From positions 2,823,371 through 2,887,370 of the forward strand of contig CM063246.1 in NCBI GenBank assembly GCA_032158295.1: a stretch of DNA of 64,000 nt. Direction: 5' to 3'. Source of the stretch: Pycnopodia helianthoides (Eukaryota > Echinodermata > Asteroidea > Forcipulatida > Asteriidae). The notes under the pieces are model-generated. The model ran no database searches. It was not told the DNA's origin and saw only the letters and a list, made by a program, of their open reading frames with translations. The position numbers were made by a program, and so were the translations under genes. This document shows positions 33,121 to 44,835 of the stretch, one piece after another (positions within the stretch are counted from its first letter, which is position 1; each line of letters opens with the position of its first letter).

Positions 33121-34955
33121 ACAAACAAAAACAAGATTTCTTCACAAAATAAGAGTACTTATGTGGAGAAAAAGTTCTTCAATAATCTTGTGTAATTGGA
33201 AATTGTGTATCTGTACAAACTTGTATGCAATAAGGAATGCAGTGTTTCCGAGTGATATATTTATTTTTACTGTATTGTGTTCATGTAATTCATAGAATGA
33301 ACTCTATACTATTGGTGGACAAGCTTAAAATGGTTGATATGCCTGTAGGCCAGTGTTTGAAACGAATGATGCACTCTGGAACCAGTCTACTTGTCTTCAT
33401 GAACTATGCAAATCTTACAGCCGGGACAGGGAGATTTGGTCTGGCTTGCAACATCGAACATGAACGAAGAGATAGACGAACAGATCCCCCCCCCCTCAAA
33501 TCCCATATGCCAGGCGCATATCATAAGATTGATCTGAAGTCGTCCATATTTAGTGGGTACCAAACTCCGTTGTGATTGGCCGGCGATATCATAGGTGAGA
33601 TAACGATCAGACGATAGGGATCTGGCGCGGTGCCGCGGCTGGGAATAAATTCCTCTGACCTTTGTAGTATCGCCATTTTTAATTTTAGAGGGTCCGATCA
33701 CATCAGCTGATAAGAGACCAGCGTTGGTGCACATTAATCAGACACAACAATCTGCCAGTGTGCGAAGCAGATAAGAATTCATGATATGCAATTCAGGGGG
33801 GGAGGGGGGGTTTGTGGGACACTGTTGGCTGCTGATTTTTTGTCGAGATGAATTTTAAAATTGCCCGGCGTAGAAAAATATTCAAGGATTTGTTTTTCGT
33901 TATTTTGTTCGAAGGGTGGCTGATGGAATGGGAATGACATCGCTTCAAAGTTGTCCGTAAAACTTTTATCCAGGCATGATTTCCTCCCTACTTTAATCTG
34001 ATTTCCGATTATTTTGCCCTCAGAAAAAAATTCAGTACAATTATTTATTAAATAGCCTCAAAAGTTGATTAAAGCCTGTACCACGTGTACATGTAGGTCA
34101 GCCCTTCAACTAAAGGAAATTGCCCTACTCCTTTTCCAAGGGCCAAATGTCATGCCTGCTTTATCCGTCTCAATGGTCTCAGATTTAGGTTTGTAAATTA
34201 CACAGTTGGTCCAAATTCAGGGGGCTGTTTCCAGTGTGTTCTTCATTGAGACGCTTGGAGGTATGGAACGATTACTTATCTCTGTTTTGACAGGGTAGCA
34301 GAGCTGCCAAAATTTGCATCTTTCAATCGGGGAGATTTGTTACAACAATCGGGAGATATTTTTGAATTGAATTCAACATAATAGGGAAAAAGTTTCCATA
34401 TTCAGGGAGATTTTCAAATTTGTTCATCAGATCACGGAAAGATTGGTTTATTTTCGAGGAACCTTCTTTCAGAATCAGGGAGAGCTGGCAGCTCTCTGGG
34501 GAAGCATTATCATAAAAACAATTGCAACAAAGGGCCCAGTATGCAAAAAGAAAACTTGTAAACTAGTAAAATAAAGAGCAATTAAAGATGGTTCTGCCAA
34601 TTTTGACCCAAATTTTTTAATTTTAAATAGCTATTTTATAGATTTATAGAAAGTTATAAGCATTCATTTAAGGTATTGCACGAAAAGTCTGCCAATCATA
34701 GTGTTAGCCAGAGGGGTGTCTGGGTGTCTTTTGGACACCCTATTTTTTAATTTGGACACCCTTTTTTCTCTTGTCATTTACATGTAAATGTATTGTAAGT
34801 GAACAATTTGGACACCCAGTTTTTAAATTGACAGCAAATTTGGACACCCTTCTACCAAATCCTGGCTAAAAACCTTGCTGTCAATGATAATTGGTAGTTT
34901 ATTAAAAGTCAAAATAAATTGTTGTTGGGATCCTGGCATTATCTCACATCTATAT
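33121..34955. other. non-coding with a GC-richer, GATA-containing island
   Basis: The segment 33540-33780 is GC-richer and has CCAAT-type (GATTGGCC) and GATA motifs (listed). The rest is AT-rich, with a small tandem 'TTTGGACACCC' motif at 34730-34850 (four spaced occurrences). No exon is recognised. Confidence 0.4.
33597..33776. promoter_or_regulatory. second GATA-motif cluster
   Basis: AGATAA at 33598-33603, CGATAGG near 33612, TGATAAG at 33708-33714 and AGATAAG at 33769-33775, with GTGATTGGCC just upstream at 33572. It is not found elsewhere in the window. It could be an enhancer or promoter for an unseen non-coding first exon of zfpm. Confidence 0.25.
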
Positions 34956-35343
34956 TTAAAGAACATTACAGAATTGGTTTTTGCTAACAAAACAGTTGCT
35001 GGCAGTGTAAGCACCTTATGTAATCCACCATATCATAAACTGACAAACCTGTAGAAGTTTGAGATCGATCGGCCATCTGGGTCACAAGAAAACAGTGAAA
35101 AACCTATTACACATTTGCATGAAATCATAAAGATTCAACAAATGAATAAAATGCTCATTGAGCGATAAACTCCAATTGGAAAATTTGTTTATTCATTTCT
35201 CATCAAATATGGCATTTCAGACAGAAATATTTCAAGGGATGTTTTCTACTGTCATCATCGTTAGACCGTGTAAGTTTTATGTAAATCTGTGATCAAAAAG
35301 TATATTTTACAAGTTTTTTTTCTACCAATTCTGTAATGTTTTT
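34956..35343. mobile_element. TTAA-type MITE, subfamily A3, copy 2
   Basis: Starts TTAAAGAACATTACAGAATTGG and ends CCAATTCTGTAATGTT. It is nearly the same as 13817-14208 across GATCGATCGGCCATCTGGGT, AATATTTCAAGGGATGTTTT and CTGTGATCAAAAAGTATATT. The closing TTAA has decayed. Confidence 0.75.
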
Positions 35344-36064
35344 GAATGCTTTTTGTTTTGAAACAGCATCATCCGCCCAAACTCATTCAGAGGAACTAAT
35401 CTTTTAAAAAAAATTATATCTCTCAGCAGAAATCAGACAGTGCAACTTTAAGAATAGCTATTGCCGCAATCAAAACAGAGGGTGATTGCAGCAGCTAGCT
35501 AATGGTCCCTGTCAGATTATAGTTGTTTTATTTGCAGTTTAATTTAGACAGGGTAGCCTTATCAGTATTAGAACTGCTATCTCTGAGGACCCTGATGTAT
35601 TCGAACAGTTTAAAATAGATAAATTAAAATGAGACTAAAGCCATAAAACTAATGTCGTAGAATAGATAGTTCCCAGTAGACGCCAATTTTAGGGCAAATT
35701 GCATTTTGGCTTGCTGGTGCGTCAAACGCTCAACTTATTAACGCAGCTGCGTTGTTCACTGACCAATCCTGCAATGAGTTTCGTGAAATGCGCGCGTGTT
35801 GCACGCCGTTCTCACACGAAACGCACGACTGTTTGTTCTAAACTGCCCGTAAAGATGGCCGATTTACGTCATACTGCAACCTATTTATACTGACTTGTGA
35901 GTAAAGAAGGTTATAAAACAAACCAAGAAACAGAAATTTTAAAGTGGAAAACATAAAAGTTGAATGTAAAGGGACAGATTTCAAAACTAAAAAACTAAAA
36001 AACGAACATTAATTTTGATTTAAAACATGAATACCCAATGGGCTTCTTGATTAGAGTTTGGGTC
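35344..36064. other. non-coding, promoter-like patch near 35850
   Basis: No gene is recognised. At 35850-35890 the sequence AAGATGGCCGATTTACGTCA then CTATTTATAC combines YY1-, CRE- and TATA-like motifs, which may be chance or a promoter. A similar pairing of AAGATGGC and TGACGTCA occurs in the MITE at 53589. Confidence 0.3.
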
Positions 36065-36438
36065 TGGGCACAAATTCAAAAAGCACACAAATTTACTTAG
36101 CACAGCAAAGTCCTGCTGATCAGAAATCGGTTACCAGTCAATTACTGTGTAATTACTGTGTAGTGTTGCTCATGACTGGTTCCCTGCTATTTTTTGCTTA
36201 GCAGTTATAATTGCCAAGCGATATTTTCTGCTTAACATCTCTTTGAGATTGAGCCGACTGGGCTCAATTTCACAGAGCTGCTTTAAGCACAAACTGGAGT
36301 GAAGCTCAAAACAATTTTGCTGATTAGAATTTAAGGTTACCAACCAAACTACAGCATCACACAGCCTGACTTTGACTGGTTTCCTGTTAAGTTTCAAAAG
36401 CACAAATTTCTTCTTGACAGCTTTATGAAATTGGGCCC
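36065..36438. mobile_element. two adjacent family C MITEs
   Basis: The unit at about 36065-36255 (GGTTACCAGTCAATTACTG, TTTGCTTAGCAG) is followed by a clearer one at 36260-36438 with ends GGGCTCAATTTCACAGAGCT and GCTTTATGAAATTGGGCCC. Confidence 0.7.
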
Positions 36439-37184
36439 TGGAGACTCAGATTAAGGGCACATCTTTGCTCAAATTGGTTATCTTTGACTGTAGATTTTTG
36501 GGCTCTTATGACAAAGCAGGGACCAGCCACGGGGATGTCCGTATGCATACCCAACAGTCAAAAACGTTTGTGACCATTGGAGACAAACTTAATTTAGCCC
36601 AATAAAATTTCCTGGAAAACGTTTTAAAATGATAGTGTGTATTTTGCTGATAATGGTTATCTTGTAATCAATAGAATTTTTATTGTGTGCCGTCATTGAT
36701 GCTTAACTTGAATTGTGGACATTATACAATGTGTTAAATGACAGGGATTTTTTTTTACCACTGCTGCATATTTGAACATAGCTTAGTGGAATTGCTGCCT
36801 CTTGTGGACCGCCATGATCTGGCTTAATTCTCGGCATTCAAACATTTTTTTGCATCCCCAACAATAAGGATATTCTTCTTTTACTATTAAAAATTGACTA
36901 CTTTAAATGGATACAGTATAACACCTCAATACCTTTTCTTTTTTTGATTTGTAGCTCCAAGGATTTTTTCAAGTTTGAAATTCATGAATGGTTTGATTCC
37001 AATCTCATGAACAAGAAGTAACAACAACAATATTAATTTGGCAGAACCAGGCCAACATTTTTCAGGGTAACTTTTCCCAAGTCCCAAGAAACAGTCACTG
37101 CCCATGTTCAGAGCCATTTAGAAATTATCGTTTACTAAAAGAATGCTGGGTTATATCCCTTTTAATTTATGCTGCTTAACAACA
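36439..37184. other. non-coding, unassigned
   Basis: No gene is seen. Confidence 0.4.
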
Positions 37185-37353
37185 GGGCCCAACTTCAAAG
37201 AGCTGCTTTAACACAAAAAGAAGCTAAGCACAACAAAATTATGCTTACCAGATTAGGGTTACCGGCCAAAATACCATGTCACATGTACTATCTATGACTG
37301 GTATCCTGCTAATTTTTTGCTAAGCAGAAAACTGCCCATATTGAATTGGGCCC
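37185..37353. mobile_element. family C MITE
   Basis: The ends GGGCCCAACTTCAAAGAGCT and ATTGAATTGGGCCC are inverted, with ATGCTTACCAGATTAGGGTT inside. 169 bp. Confidence 0.75.
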
Positions 37354-38000
37354 TGATTAGGATGCATATAGTGTCAGTGTCAAGATTATCCTCTCTCAAA
37401 TCGCTAAGCTCATAAAGCTTTCTGATTGATCCTTTTCAACTTTTGTGACTCACTCTCAAATTCGTTGAAGAATAATGACTCGGAAAATGGAACATGAGGT
37501 ACCGATCTAGTAGGAGATCAGACATAAGGAACTCCTCATGCCGTAGTGGCGTAGTCAGAGGGGAGAAGGCAGGAGGGGGGTCAGATCCCTCACTCCTCCC
37601 CCCAAGAGATCTAAGAGTTGCATAAATATGGTTGAGTACATTTAAAAAAATAATAATAAATTATGTCTTTGCCGCTCTTCCCTCCCCACCCCCCCCCACC
37701 ACCCCCGCTAAAAAAAAAAAAGAAAACGTCTGGTTTCACAATAGAAGTCGCTATCTCATACTTGTGATAACCCGACAGAGGGCGCGCTTTTCTTCCCGAA
37801 TTCATAGCGGTTTGACGACTGGCTGTAGTAACTTCGTGGAAGCTAAATCGATCCAGGGATAGTGACGCCCTCTGTTGTTGGAATTGATCCATTTCGGTGC
37901 ATTGTTGGAATTGATTCATTTCGGTATGAAGGTCTTGGAGCCAAGACTAGTTTCAACACTGCTCCGGCCACATTCACACCAACCTACCCAGTGCCATTGT
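37354..38000. other. non-coding with homopolymer runs
   Basis: C- and A-rich runs at 37680-37722. CAGAGGGCGC at 37776 and GCGCC/GACGCCCTCTG at 37863 are inverted and may mark another hairpin element. No gene. Confidence 0.4.
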
Positions 38001-38330
38001 TGTTTTACTTTTCCCTTTTCTTCTGAAGAATTCTTCTGTGGGGGTACAAGTTGAAGAAAAACAACCTTGTGGGGTAGCATTGTTCCGTTGTGTAAAAGTC
38101 CCCATAAGTGGACCATGGGGCCTTGTGGGGGTCTTATACACAATGAAACAATAGACCCCACAAAGTTTTTCTTTATTCAACCCCACAGAGGAATTCTTTA
38201 GAAAAAGGGAATAGTAGAACAACAACAGCAGAACCCCACAAACGCACTGTCCGCAAGGTTGTGTGCATAAGCCCACAAACCCACTCCAAAAGGTTGTGTG
38301 CATAAGCCCAAACCCACGTGTGTGAGTCAA
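38000..38330. mobile_element. family E element, rearranged copy
   Basis: Contains GAACAATA-like and GGAATTCTTTAGAAAAAGGG blocks in both orientations (minus-strand form at 38010-38100, plus-strand form at 38140-38250), so the copy is a foldback. A duplicated GGTTGTGTGCATAAGCCCA follows at 38258 and 38292. Confidence 0.55.
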
Positions 38331-38768
38331 GGACCTCCAATGTACACCTCACATTACTTAACGGCAAATGGAGAACCAACCAGACGGGGGCTCCAATTAT
38401 CTAATTAATTCGTCATATATTATTCCTTTTTTGACACAAACATAATCCACATTTTTAGTAAAGAATGGCTTGCGGCATTAGAAAACTGCCTTTTTGCAAT
38501 GGTTTCCACTCATGTAACCATGGCAACGCGTACTGTTGTTTCTCACAGATGATGAAACATGTCCTCCATGTCACAATTTTATTCCCTCATCCTCAAGAAA
38601 ATTGATTAGTCTGCCAGAGATAGCGATCTACTTGTATGAGTCCTTGTACACATGCTTGAAAAAAAAATGCTTAAAGGTAAGGTTCAATGGAATATGTAAT
38701 GGGATGAAATGGCAGGCCCAATTTTTTGTTTAACTCCTAATTTAGGCCAAAAAAAAACAACAACAAAA

Positions 38769-39024
38769 TTGTTTAGTGTTCTGCCTTTTTGAAAAAAGGA
38801 AAGAGGCAGGCCTTTTATTTATTTATTTTTTTTTTTCTAAGATGGCTGCCAGCTTTTTTTTCTTTTTTTATTGGTGTGCTAAAGTTTAAAATAAACAATC
38901 TTATATATTTATTTAAAGAAAAAATTTTTTCGTCAGAGATCAGTAAAAGGTATCCTTTTTTTTCGTAAAAAAAAGAAGAAAAGGAGGTGGCCTCTAAAAA
39001 GGTGTGGGGGCGCTAGACATGTTT
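38769..39024. mobile_element. family F MITE, inverted copy 2
   Basis: The ends GTTTAGTGTTCTGCCTTTTT and GGGCGCTAGACATG pair. The interior AAGATGGCTGCCAGC and GTGTGCTAAAGTTTAAAATA is the complement of 23936-24230. Confidence 0.65.
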
Positions 39025-39506
39025 TAAAAATCTATTTGGCCTTACCTACATGGTATGTCCAGCCTGAACTGCGGCCAGTCTAGGAGTGGGTGGTTGACTG
39101 AAGGAACGTGGACCATTGATTTGGGGAAAAAGTTCTTCCACATTCCACATCAGCGTCTTCGTTTGTTGGTTTGTTTGTTGTGGTGTTTGTTTATTTGTTT
39201 GTTTAGATGATATTCCCAACAACATTAAGGGAACTCGACTAAGCTCCCGCAAGGGGCATACAAACATCAAGTTGGTTTGTTGAGAAAGTTCCATGTAGCA
39301 TATAGGAAAAGACTGGATTGAAACTTTCCATATGTTTCCAATATTTTGATGTACTAATGTTGTTCAGACAGATTCTAAGAAACCAATATTTAATACTTAC
39401 ATCTTTGTGTAATTTTTTTTTAATGCATCAAGTAATAAACCACTCGGGAAACTGATTGGGTAAATTTTGGTAAACACTCATGTATTTGTACAATTGTACC
39501 TGTTGT

Positions 39507-39736
39507 TTAACCCTCTTGCTGTCTGACCATTCAATACCAGTCGCTGTGGTTTTGAATGATAGATAAACTATGCCAGCCTGAAGTATGATACCATGAGGGA
39601 ATGCATGTACACAGTACACAGTTAGTTCTGTGCACAGTTGTGCCACCGTACACAACCTTGGCAGTCGAATGGTTTCAAATGGTTGGTCAACTCACTGGAA
39701 AATGTTGCCAAGAGTCACTGACAGTAGGAGGGTTAA
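39507..39736 (-). mobile_element. piggyBac-like MITE P1, inverted copy 2
   Basis: TTAA at both ends, CCCTC termini, and the complement of 16135-16362 over its whole length with few differences. 230 bp. Confidence 0.85.
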
Positions 39737-42276
39737 ATAAGACTGCACTGGATTCAAACACAACTTTCTTCAAAATGACCCATTGGTGTGGTTGAGTTCA
39801 ACAGTCCGCTGTACGTTAAACAGACAGGTGCACGCATCTCCTTTAAGCATTCACTGAAACATTCCAAAATTAAACTTCTTTTTGAGGGTTGCAATGATTT
39901 ATGGGTTCGGGATGCAGGTACAGCCCGGCCATGGAGGAAGAAACCCCCCAAAACCATCTTGATTGCAACGCGCACCGTCGTTAATCGTCCCTCAAACAGC
40001 ATGTTCAACCACGATCCCGACCAATCACACTACTCGTTTAAGAACACCAGGATGCCACCTGGAAGTTTGTATTACCTTATCAAGCTGGTCCAGCTTCCCC
40101 CCCCCCCCCCGCCTCATCCTAACCCCCCCTGCTAACAGGCCCCCCTGAGCCGAGGGGTTGACTAGTCCCAACAATCTTGTAAGATGACACCATGGGATAT
40201 GAGTGAATTACTGGGAGGACATGTGTGGCATGAGATACCATAGATAAGAAATGTACAGCGTACCGAGTACTGATGAAAAAATATGTAGCCCCAGCCCCCG
40301 CTGCGCTATATTGAGGAAAAAAACTATCAGCTCACTTTCGAAACAAAGTTAATTGCTGCACTCAGTTATAATAGACGTACCGGGATTGCTAAGTGTTTTG
40401 GAATGTGGCCTGGCACTGCTGAGTCCCCCCCCCTCATCCCAAACTCGTTGAATAAGATAGATCGGTACTTAAGAACATTTTTATGTTACCCATTTGCCAC
40501 CGCCTTTCCCTCATGTGAAAGCCCCAGTTTATGCAAATAGTAGGTCAGAATAGGTAGGCAGCGTGTAAAGTGCCATTTTTTCATTCCTGTTCTACACTGT
40601 TTACACTCCTGTATCCCTGCGGTTGACCTAGATTCATGTGAATATTTCATTATTAAATTGTCAAGTAATGAACCACAAGGGAAACTGACTGGGTAAATTT
40701 GAAATGGTTTGGGGTTGAACAAAGAAAAATTTACTATTGTTAAATACAGCTTGTTTTGCCCCAAATCCATTTTTGTTGAATATTTGTCACAAGGAAGTTT
40801 AATAATCTTCAACAAAATTTTGTGATTAAATTGACCGGAAAATTCAAAATCTATGTTTTATGATTACTACAAAACATGCAGAAATGAAAACAAAATTTCA
40901 AAACAAACAAGGCTCAATTGTAAACAAAACCACTTAAAACGAACTCAGATAAAAACTTTTTAATTGAACAAAAACAAAAGTGGTATAATCAGCTCAACAT
41001 TTGCACTGTGATAATCATTTCTTCACCTCCAGAGGGACTGTTTTCCCAGACTAAAACCCCAGTCCAATATTTTCTAAAATCATTGCTGCCAAAATAATAC
41101 TTTAAAAAAACTACTCTAAATAAATTTATGATTTATTTATTTTGTAAAAAAGGAGAGTATCACTTTAAGTTTGCATTCTTAATGTATCATTTTTTTCTTT
41201 ATGACGCATGATTTAGCTTGCATATATTTTAATGTTTAACCCCCCCCCCCTTCAATGTTCTTCGTGGATTCTTTATCTTATCTCCACTATCCAGCTGGCG
41301 TGGAGAAAAATTTCACTCTGTAATTTTCATATCGCTGATAAGCAAGGAAAGCACTGATTAAGGCTCTGCCTTTCAGGTCTAATTTTCAGGGTGCATTGTC
41401 CAATGGATGCGTCCTGCTGCATAGATATTGGAGCACTGTTTTAGAACGGCCACAAATTGCCTGTTCCTCCCGGTTGAGTTGGGTGTCTTTTTATTAGTGT
41501 GTGTGTGGAGTGAATTTTGAGCTCAGTCGCTGTGAGTATGTTTGTTTTTGATTTTATTTGCATTTTTATCCCTTTTTTTAATTTTTAAGGATGGGTAAAT
41601 TAATCTATTCGATGAATCTGTAATCTCAGTCGTGGTGTAATAATAAAAGTTATGAAATTGTCAGCGTTTGCGCAACAGTTGATCTGGTTGTGATGCAATC
41701 GGGTTGACCCTGTACCAAAGTGCCTATTAATATCAATGATATAACTATTAATAAGTTGATTTGTGCCGTATTGACCACTAGAAATCAATACGTTCATGTA
41801 TTTTCTGTAGTCGTGCGTTATTATGTTTTCTGACAAACACGGTAAACTGGGATCCTCAAGCTAGTAATTTTCTTGGGTGAAATTGTCTTCAATTTGATGT
41901 TATCACCATTTGTATCAATGTCTCTTGTGGACTTAGTCATGGTTTGTTTCATTTGCCTGCTCAGTTATGAAGATCCGGATATTCCGTTTTTTTTTATTGT
42001 ATTGATTGATTGTTTATTACTTCATTTTGTTCATATCACAGGTTTATTTTACCAAAAGATTTGGTTTATTTTTTACTTAAGTTTTGATTCTGGGCGAGGT
42101 GCGTGATTACAAAAGATAATTATTTAGCAGTTACTACAATAATTGAACGAATGAATGTTGATGTATTGTCATTTCCCATTCAGTTATGTGTCACACATGT
42201 AACTGAGAACAGCCCTGATAAGGATTAAGAGCACAACAGTTCTCCCTTAAACAGTGCTCTGCCAGCCAAATGCTAG
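39737..42276. other. non-coding, unassigned
   Basis: No supported gene. The frame at 39788-40135 has no domain I recognise and ends in a poly-proline tract made by a C run. SINE family 2 tail pieces (minus) lie at 39428-39475 and 40655-40745. The segment 40780-42270 is AT-rich with C runs near 41240. Confidence 0.4.
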
Positions 42277-42550
42277 TTCGTCGCGTGAGAACTATAAGGT
42301 CCTTAACAAACGTGACGGACAAAAGGTCATTAAAAAAATTTTTTTTAAAGCCTATAAAACAAAATAATAAAATACAACTATCAGAAATTAATGTTTCCTT
42401 ATGAAAATCAATTTTCAGATTTTCATAAGGAAACATTAATTTCTGATAGTTGTATTTTATTATTTTGTTTTATAGGCTTTAACAAAAAATTTGTTAACGA
42501 CCTTTTGTCCATCACGTTTGTTAAGGACCTTATAGTACTGAGCCGACGAG
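42277..42550. repeat. long near-perfect palindrome (hairpin)
   Basis: Arms of about 130 bp are separated by only 8 nt (centre at 42413-42414). The inner 80 bp or so are essentially perfect: ACATTAATTTCTGATAGTTG and its complement. The outer parts differ by small substitutions (for example ACGTGACGGAC against the ACGTGATGGAC complement). Both arms are open in one frame and encode the same peptide core (FHKETLISDSCILLFCFIGF). A transcript from either strand would fold into a long duplex. Confidence 0.9.
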
Positions 42551-42707
42551 TTAACACAGCCAAAAACCGAGGTAAAACAACTGAGGGACAATTGAAAATT
42601 CTTTCCAAGTGCTCCGACTGGCTATTTCATTGTTTCTCAAAGCTACTTTCTGCAGGGGATTATCATATTGGTTCAAATTGAAGTCCTGCACCAGAAGCTT
42701 TTGGGGT

Positions 42708-43064
42708 GAAACAAGCTGGCTGACTGTTGAAACAAGCTGGCCGGCTAGTGAAACAAGCTGACTGATTAGTGAAACAAGCTGACTGATTAGTGAAACAAGC
42801 TGACTGATTAGTGAAACAAGCTGGCCATCTAGTGAAACAAGCTGACTGATTAGTGAAACAAGCTTGCTGACTAGTGAAACAAGCTTGTCGACTAGTGAAA
42901 CAAGCTGGCTGATTAGTGAAACAAGCTGGCTGATTAGTGAAACAAGCTGGCTGACTGTTGAAACAAGCTGGCCGGCTAGTGAAACAAGCTAGCCGATTAG
43001 TGAAACAAGCTGGCCGGCTAGTGAAACAAACAGGACGGCTAGTGAAAGAAGCTGGCCGATTAGT
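42708..43064. repeat. minisatellite, 17 units of 21 bp
   Basis: Seventeen uninterrupted units start GAAACAAGCTG; the variable second half is mostly ACTGATTAGT or GCCGGCTAGT. No indel breaks the 21-bp register, so the minus strand stays open with a seven-residue repeat (ACFTNQS/ACFTSRP) for the whole array. It lies 157 bp after the palindrome. No splice sites or homology indicate a gene. Confidence 0.95.
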
Positions 43065-43409
43065 GTCATGATAATTTGTTAATGCTGCCAGCAGGTCAAG
43101 GTTCAATGAGCTGAAAATTTGTTATCAATCTATTAAGTAGCACACCTAAACCACTTTTTAAGTTGGTTTTGGGATTAGTGCTTGAGCAAATTAAGTCATT
43201 AAAAGACTTATCAATAAAACTGACCTGATATCGCTACCAAACTCAACAATATCTAATTGCAATATCTTGAAAGGGGTTAAATAAAACAATTTGCTTTACA
43301 AAAGTTTCAGTTCTAAAGACCTGCTTCAACATCTGCAGGGTTTGCCCTTAAATTGTTCAGCGACTTGCCAGCAACTTGTCATTGTGCCAGTTCGTCATCT
43401 TTTTGTTCA
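43065..43409. other. non-coding
   Basis: Nothing is recognised. Confidence 0.4.
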
Positions 43410-43548
43410 CTAGTCCACTCTTTATGTTGAGTAGAGATGCTTTTCAGCACTGAACTAGCCAGTCTGACCACTTAGAGTGAAGTTTGGGCGGTCCTCAGGT
43501 GTTTTAACTGGCGTTTGGCCAGCGGACCTCTGTCGAGGGAGGACACTG
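43410..43548. repeat. dispersed repeat H, copy 1
   Basis: GATGCTTTTCAGCACTGAAC, TAGCCAGTCTGACCACTTAG and GTGTTTTAACTGGCGTTTGG match 53415-53565 in order. Class unknown. Confidence 0.65.
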
Positions 43549-44483
43549 ATCGGATAAGTCAAATAAGTCTTGAGACAATCCTTCCAAGAAAACAGCATGC
43601 CCCTATCAATTAAGATGCTCACCCAGTAAATGCATGATTCATTTGATCTGGTGATGATAATTTACCATCGGGACATTTCCTCGAGTTCATGTCATCCATC
43701 AGCAGAGTATTTTGTTTTTCCCTGGTGACTTCGTTTTCCCTATTGAGAATTGTGGTTGTCGACTTTGTATTTTAAAAATATTGGGGTGGAACAAAGAATA
43801 ATTGACTAGAGCAGGATTTGAACCAACAACCTCCGGGTCTCATCTGGGGGGCCAGGGGGGCGGGGGGGGGGGGGGGCAAAGGTGGGGGAGGCACACTGAC
43901 GGTGTAGTACATGTAGAACTCATGATGGAGCTGTTTTGTAAATAAACACTCTCCTTTTTTTCTTTTCTTCAAAAAATATGAGGACACAGGTCAATCATAG
44001 TTCTTGGAACACAATAATTTGACTTATTGAGCTCAAATCCCCTAGAACAACACTGTACTTGTTCTCGTAATGAAGATGGCAACAGTAAAATGACTTTGTT
44101 TACTTGGAAGGGAACTGTAGAGGTGTGTACAGGTAGACACAGCAAAATGTCAAATTTGACGAGAAAAGTATTCTGTTACAGAATGGAAATACCATGATAT
44201 CTTCCTCTGTGTGTGTAAAAATAATGAATTTAGGATTGAGCGAAACTTCTACGGTTGACCTATAACTAGGAAGTTCCATATCCTCTGAAAATTGTCCAGA
44301 TATAAAATACCAACCGTTGATCTTTGAGTCGGCTGATGTTATCAAAAAATTCATTACAGGTTTGAAGTTGATTATAGCTCACTGCTGAATTGTACTGACC
44401 ATTGGTTGCAACTGCTTGTTTTAAAACCAGTACAAGAACATTTGAAAGCGGTGGGTATTTTAGGACAGATTGTTAGTGTGGTG
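43549..44483. other. non-coding with a SINE fragment and G run
   Basis: A minus-strand SINE family 2 B-box piece lies at 43785-43835 (TGACTAGAGCAGGATTTGAA). A G-rich tract at 43845-43895 follows. No gene. Confidence 0.45.
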
Positions 44484-44835
44484 TGTCGTGGTTGAGCGGT
44501 CAAGCGCACTGCACTCAAGCTCTGGTGTTTCTGATCAGCAGGAGTGTGGGTTCGAGTCCCGGTCTTGACACTTGTGTCCATAAGCAAGAAACCATTATTG
44601 TTGTCGTCGTTTCGGATGGGACGTAAAGCCGTTGGTCCCATGTGTTGTGTAATGCACTCATCGCTAAGAGAAGGGTTTTGCCCCGGTGTTTCTGGCAGCA
44701 CCTTGTAAACCCTATACTTGGTGTTACACAAATGGGTCTTATAATTAAAAAAAACTTCAAAAACCTGTCAAGAAGTAAGTAATGATAAGCGCTTTGAGCC
44801 ACCCGTAGATAAAGCGCTATATATAAACTAGTTAT
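44484..44835 (+). mobile_element. tRNA-Leu-like SINE, full length
   Basis: The head GTGTCGTGGTTGAGCGGTCA, CACTCAAGCTCTGGTG and GGGTTCGAGTCCCGGTCTTG includes A- and B-box sequences. The body has TTTCGGATGGGACGTAAAGC then CGTTGGTCCCATG. The tail GCGCTTTGAGCCACCCGTAG, AAAGCGCTATATATAAAC resembles LINE 3' ends, as is usual for SINEs that borrow LINE machinery. I cannot assign the central domain with certainty. Confidence 0.82.

Noticed and set aside
39788..40135. 115-codon + strand frame
   Set aside because: No domain recognised; ends in a C-run proline tract; no exon structure.
42663..43106. 147-codon minus-strand frame of heptapeptide repeats
   Set aside because: It is produced by the 21-bp minisatellite; there are no flanking exons, signal or homology.
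44484..44575. Genuine tRNA-Leu gene
   Set aside because: The acceptor stem does not pair properly, a SINE body follows, and several copies exist in the window.
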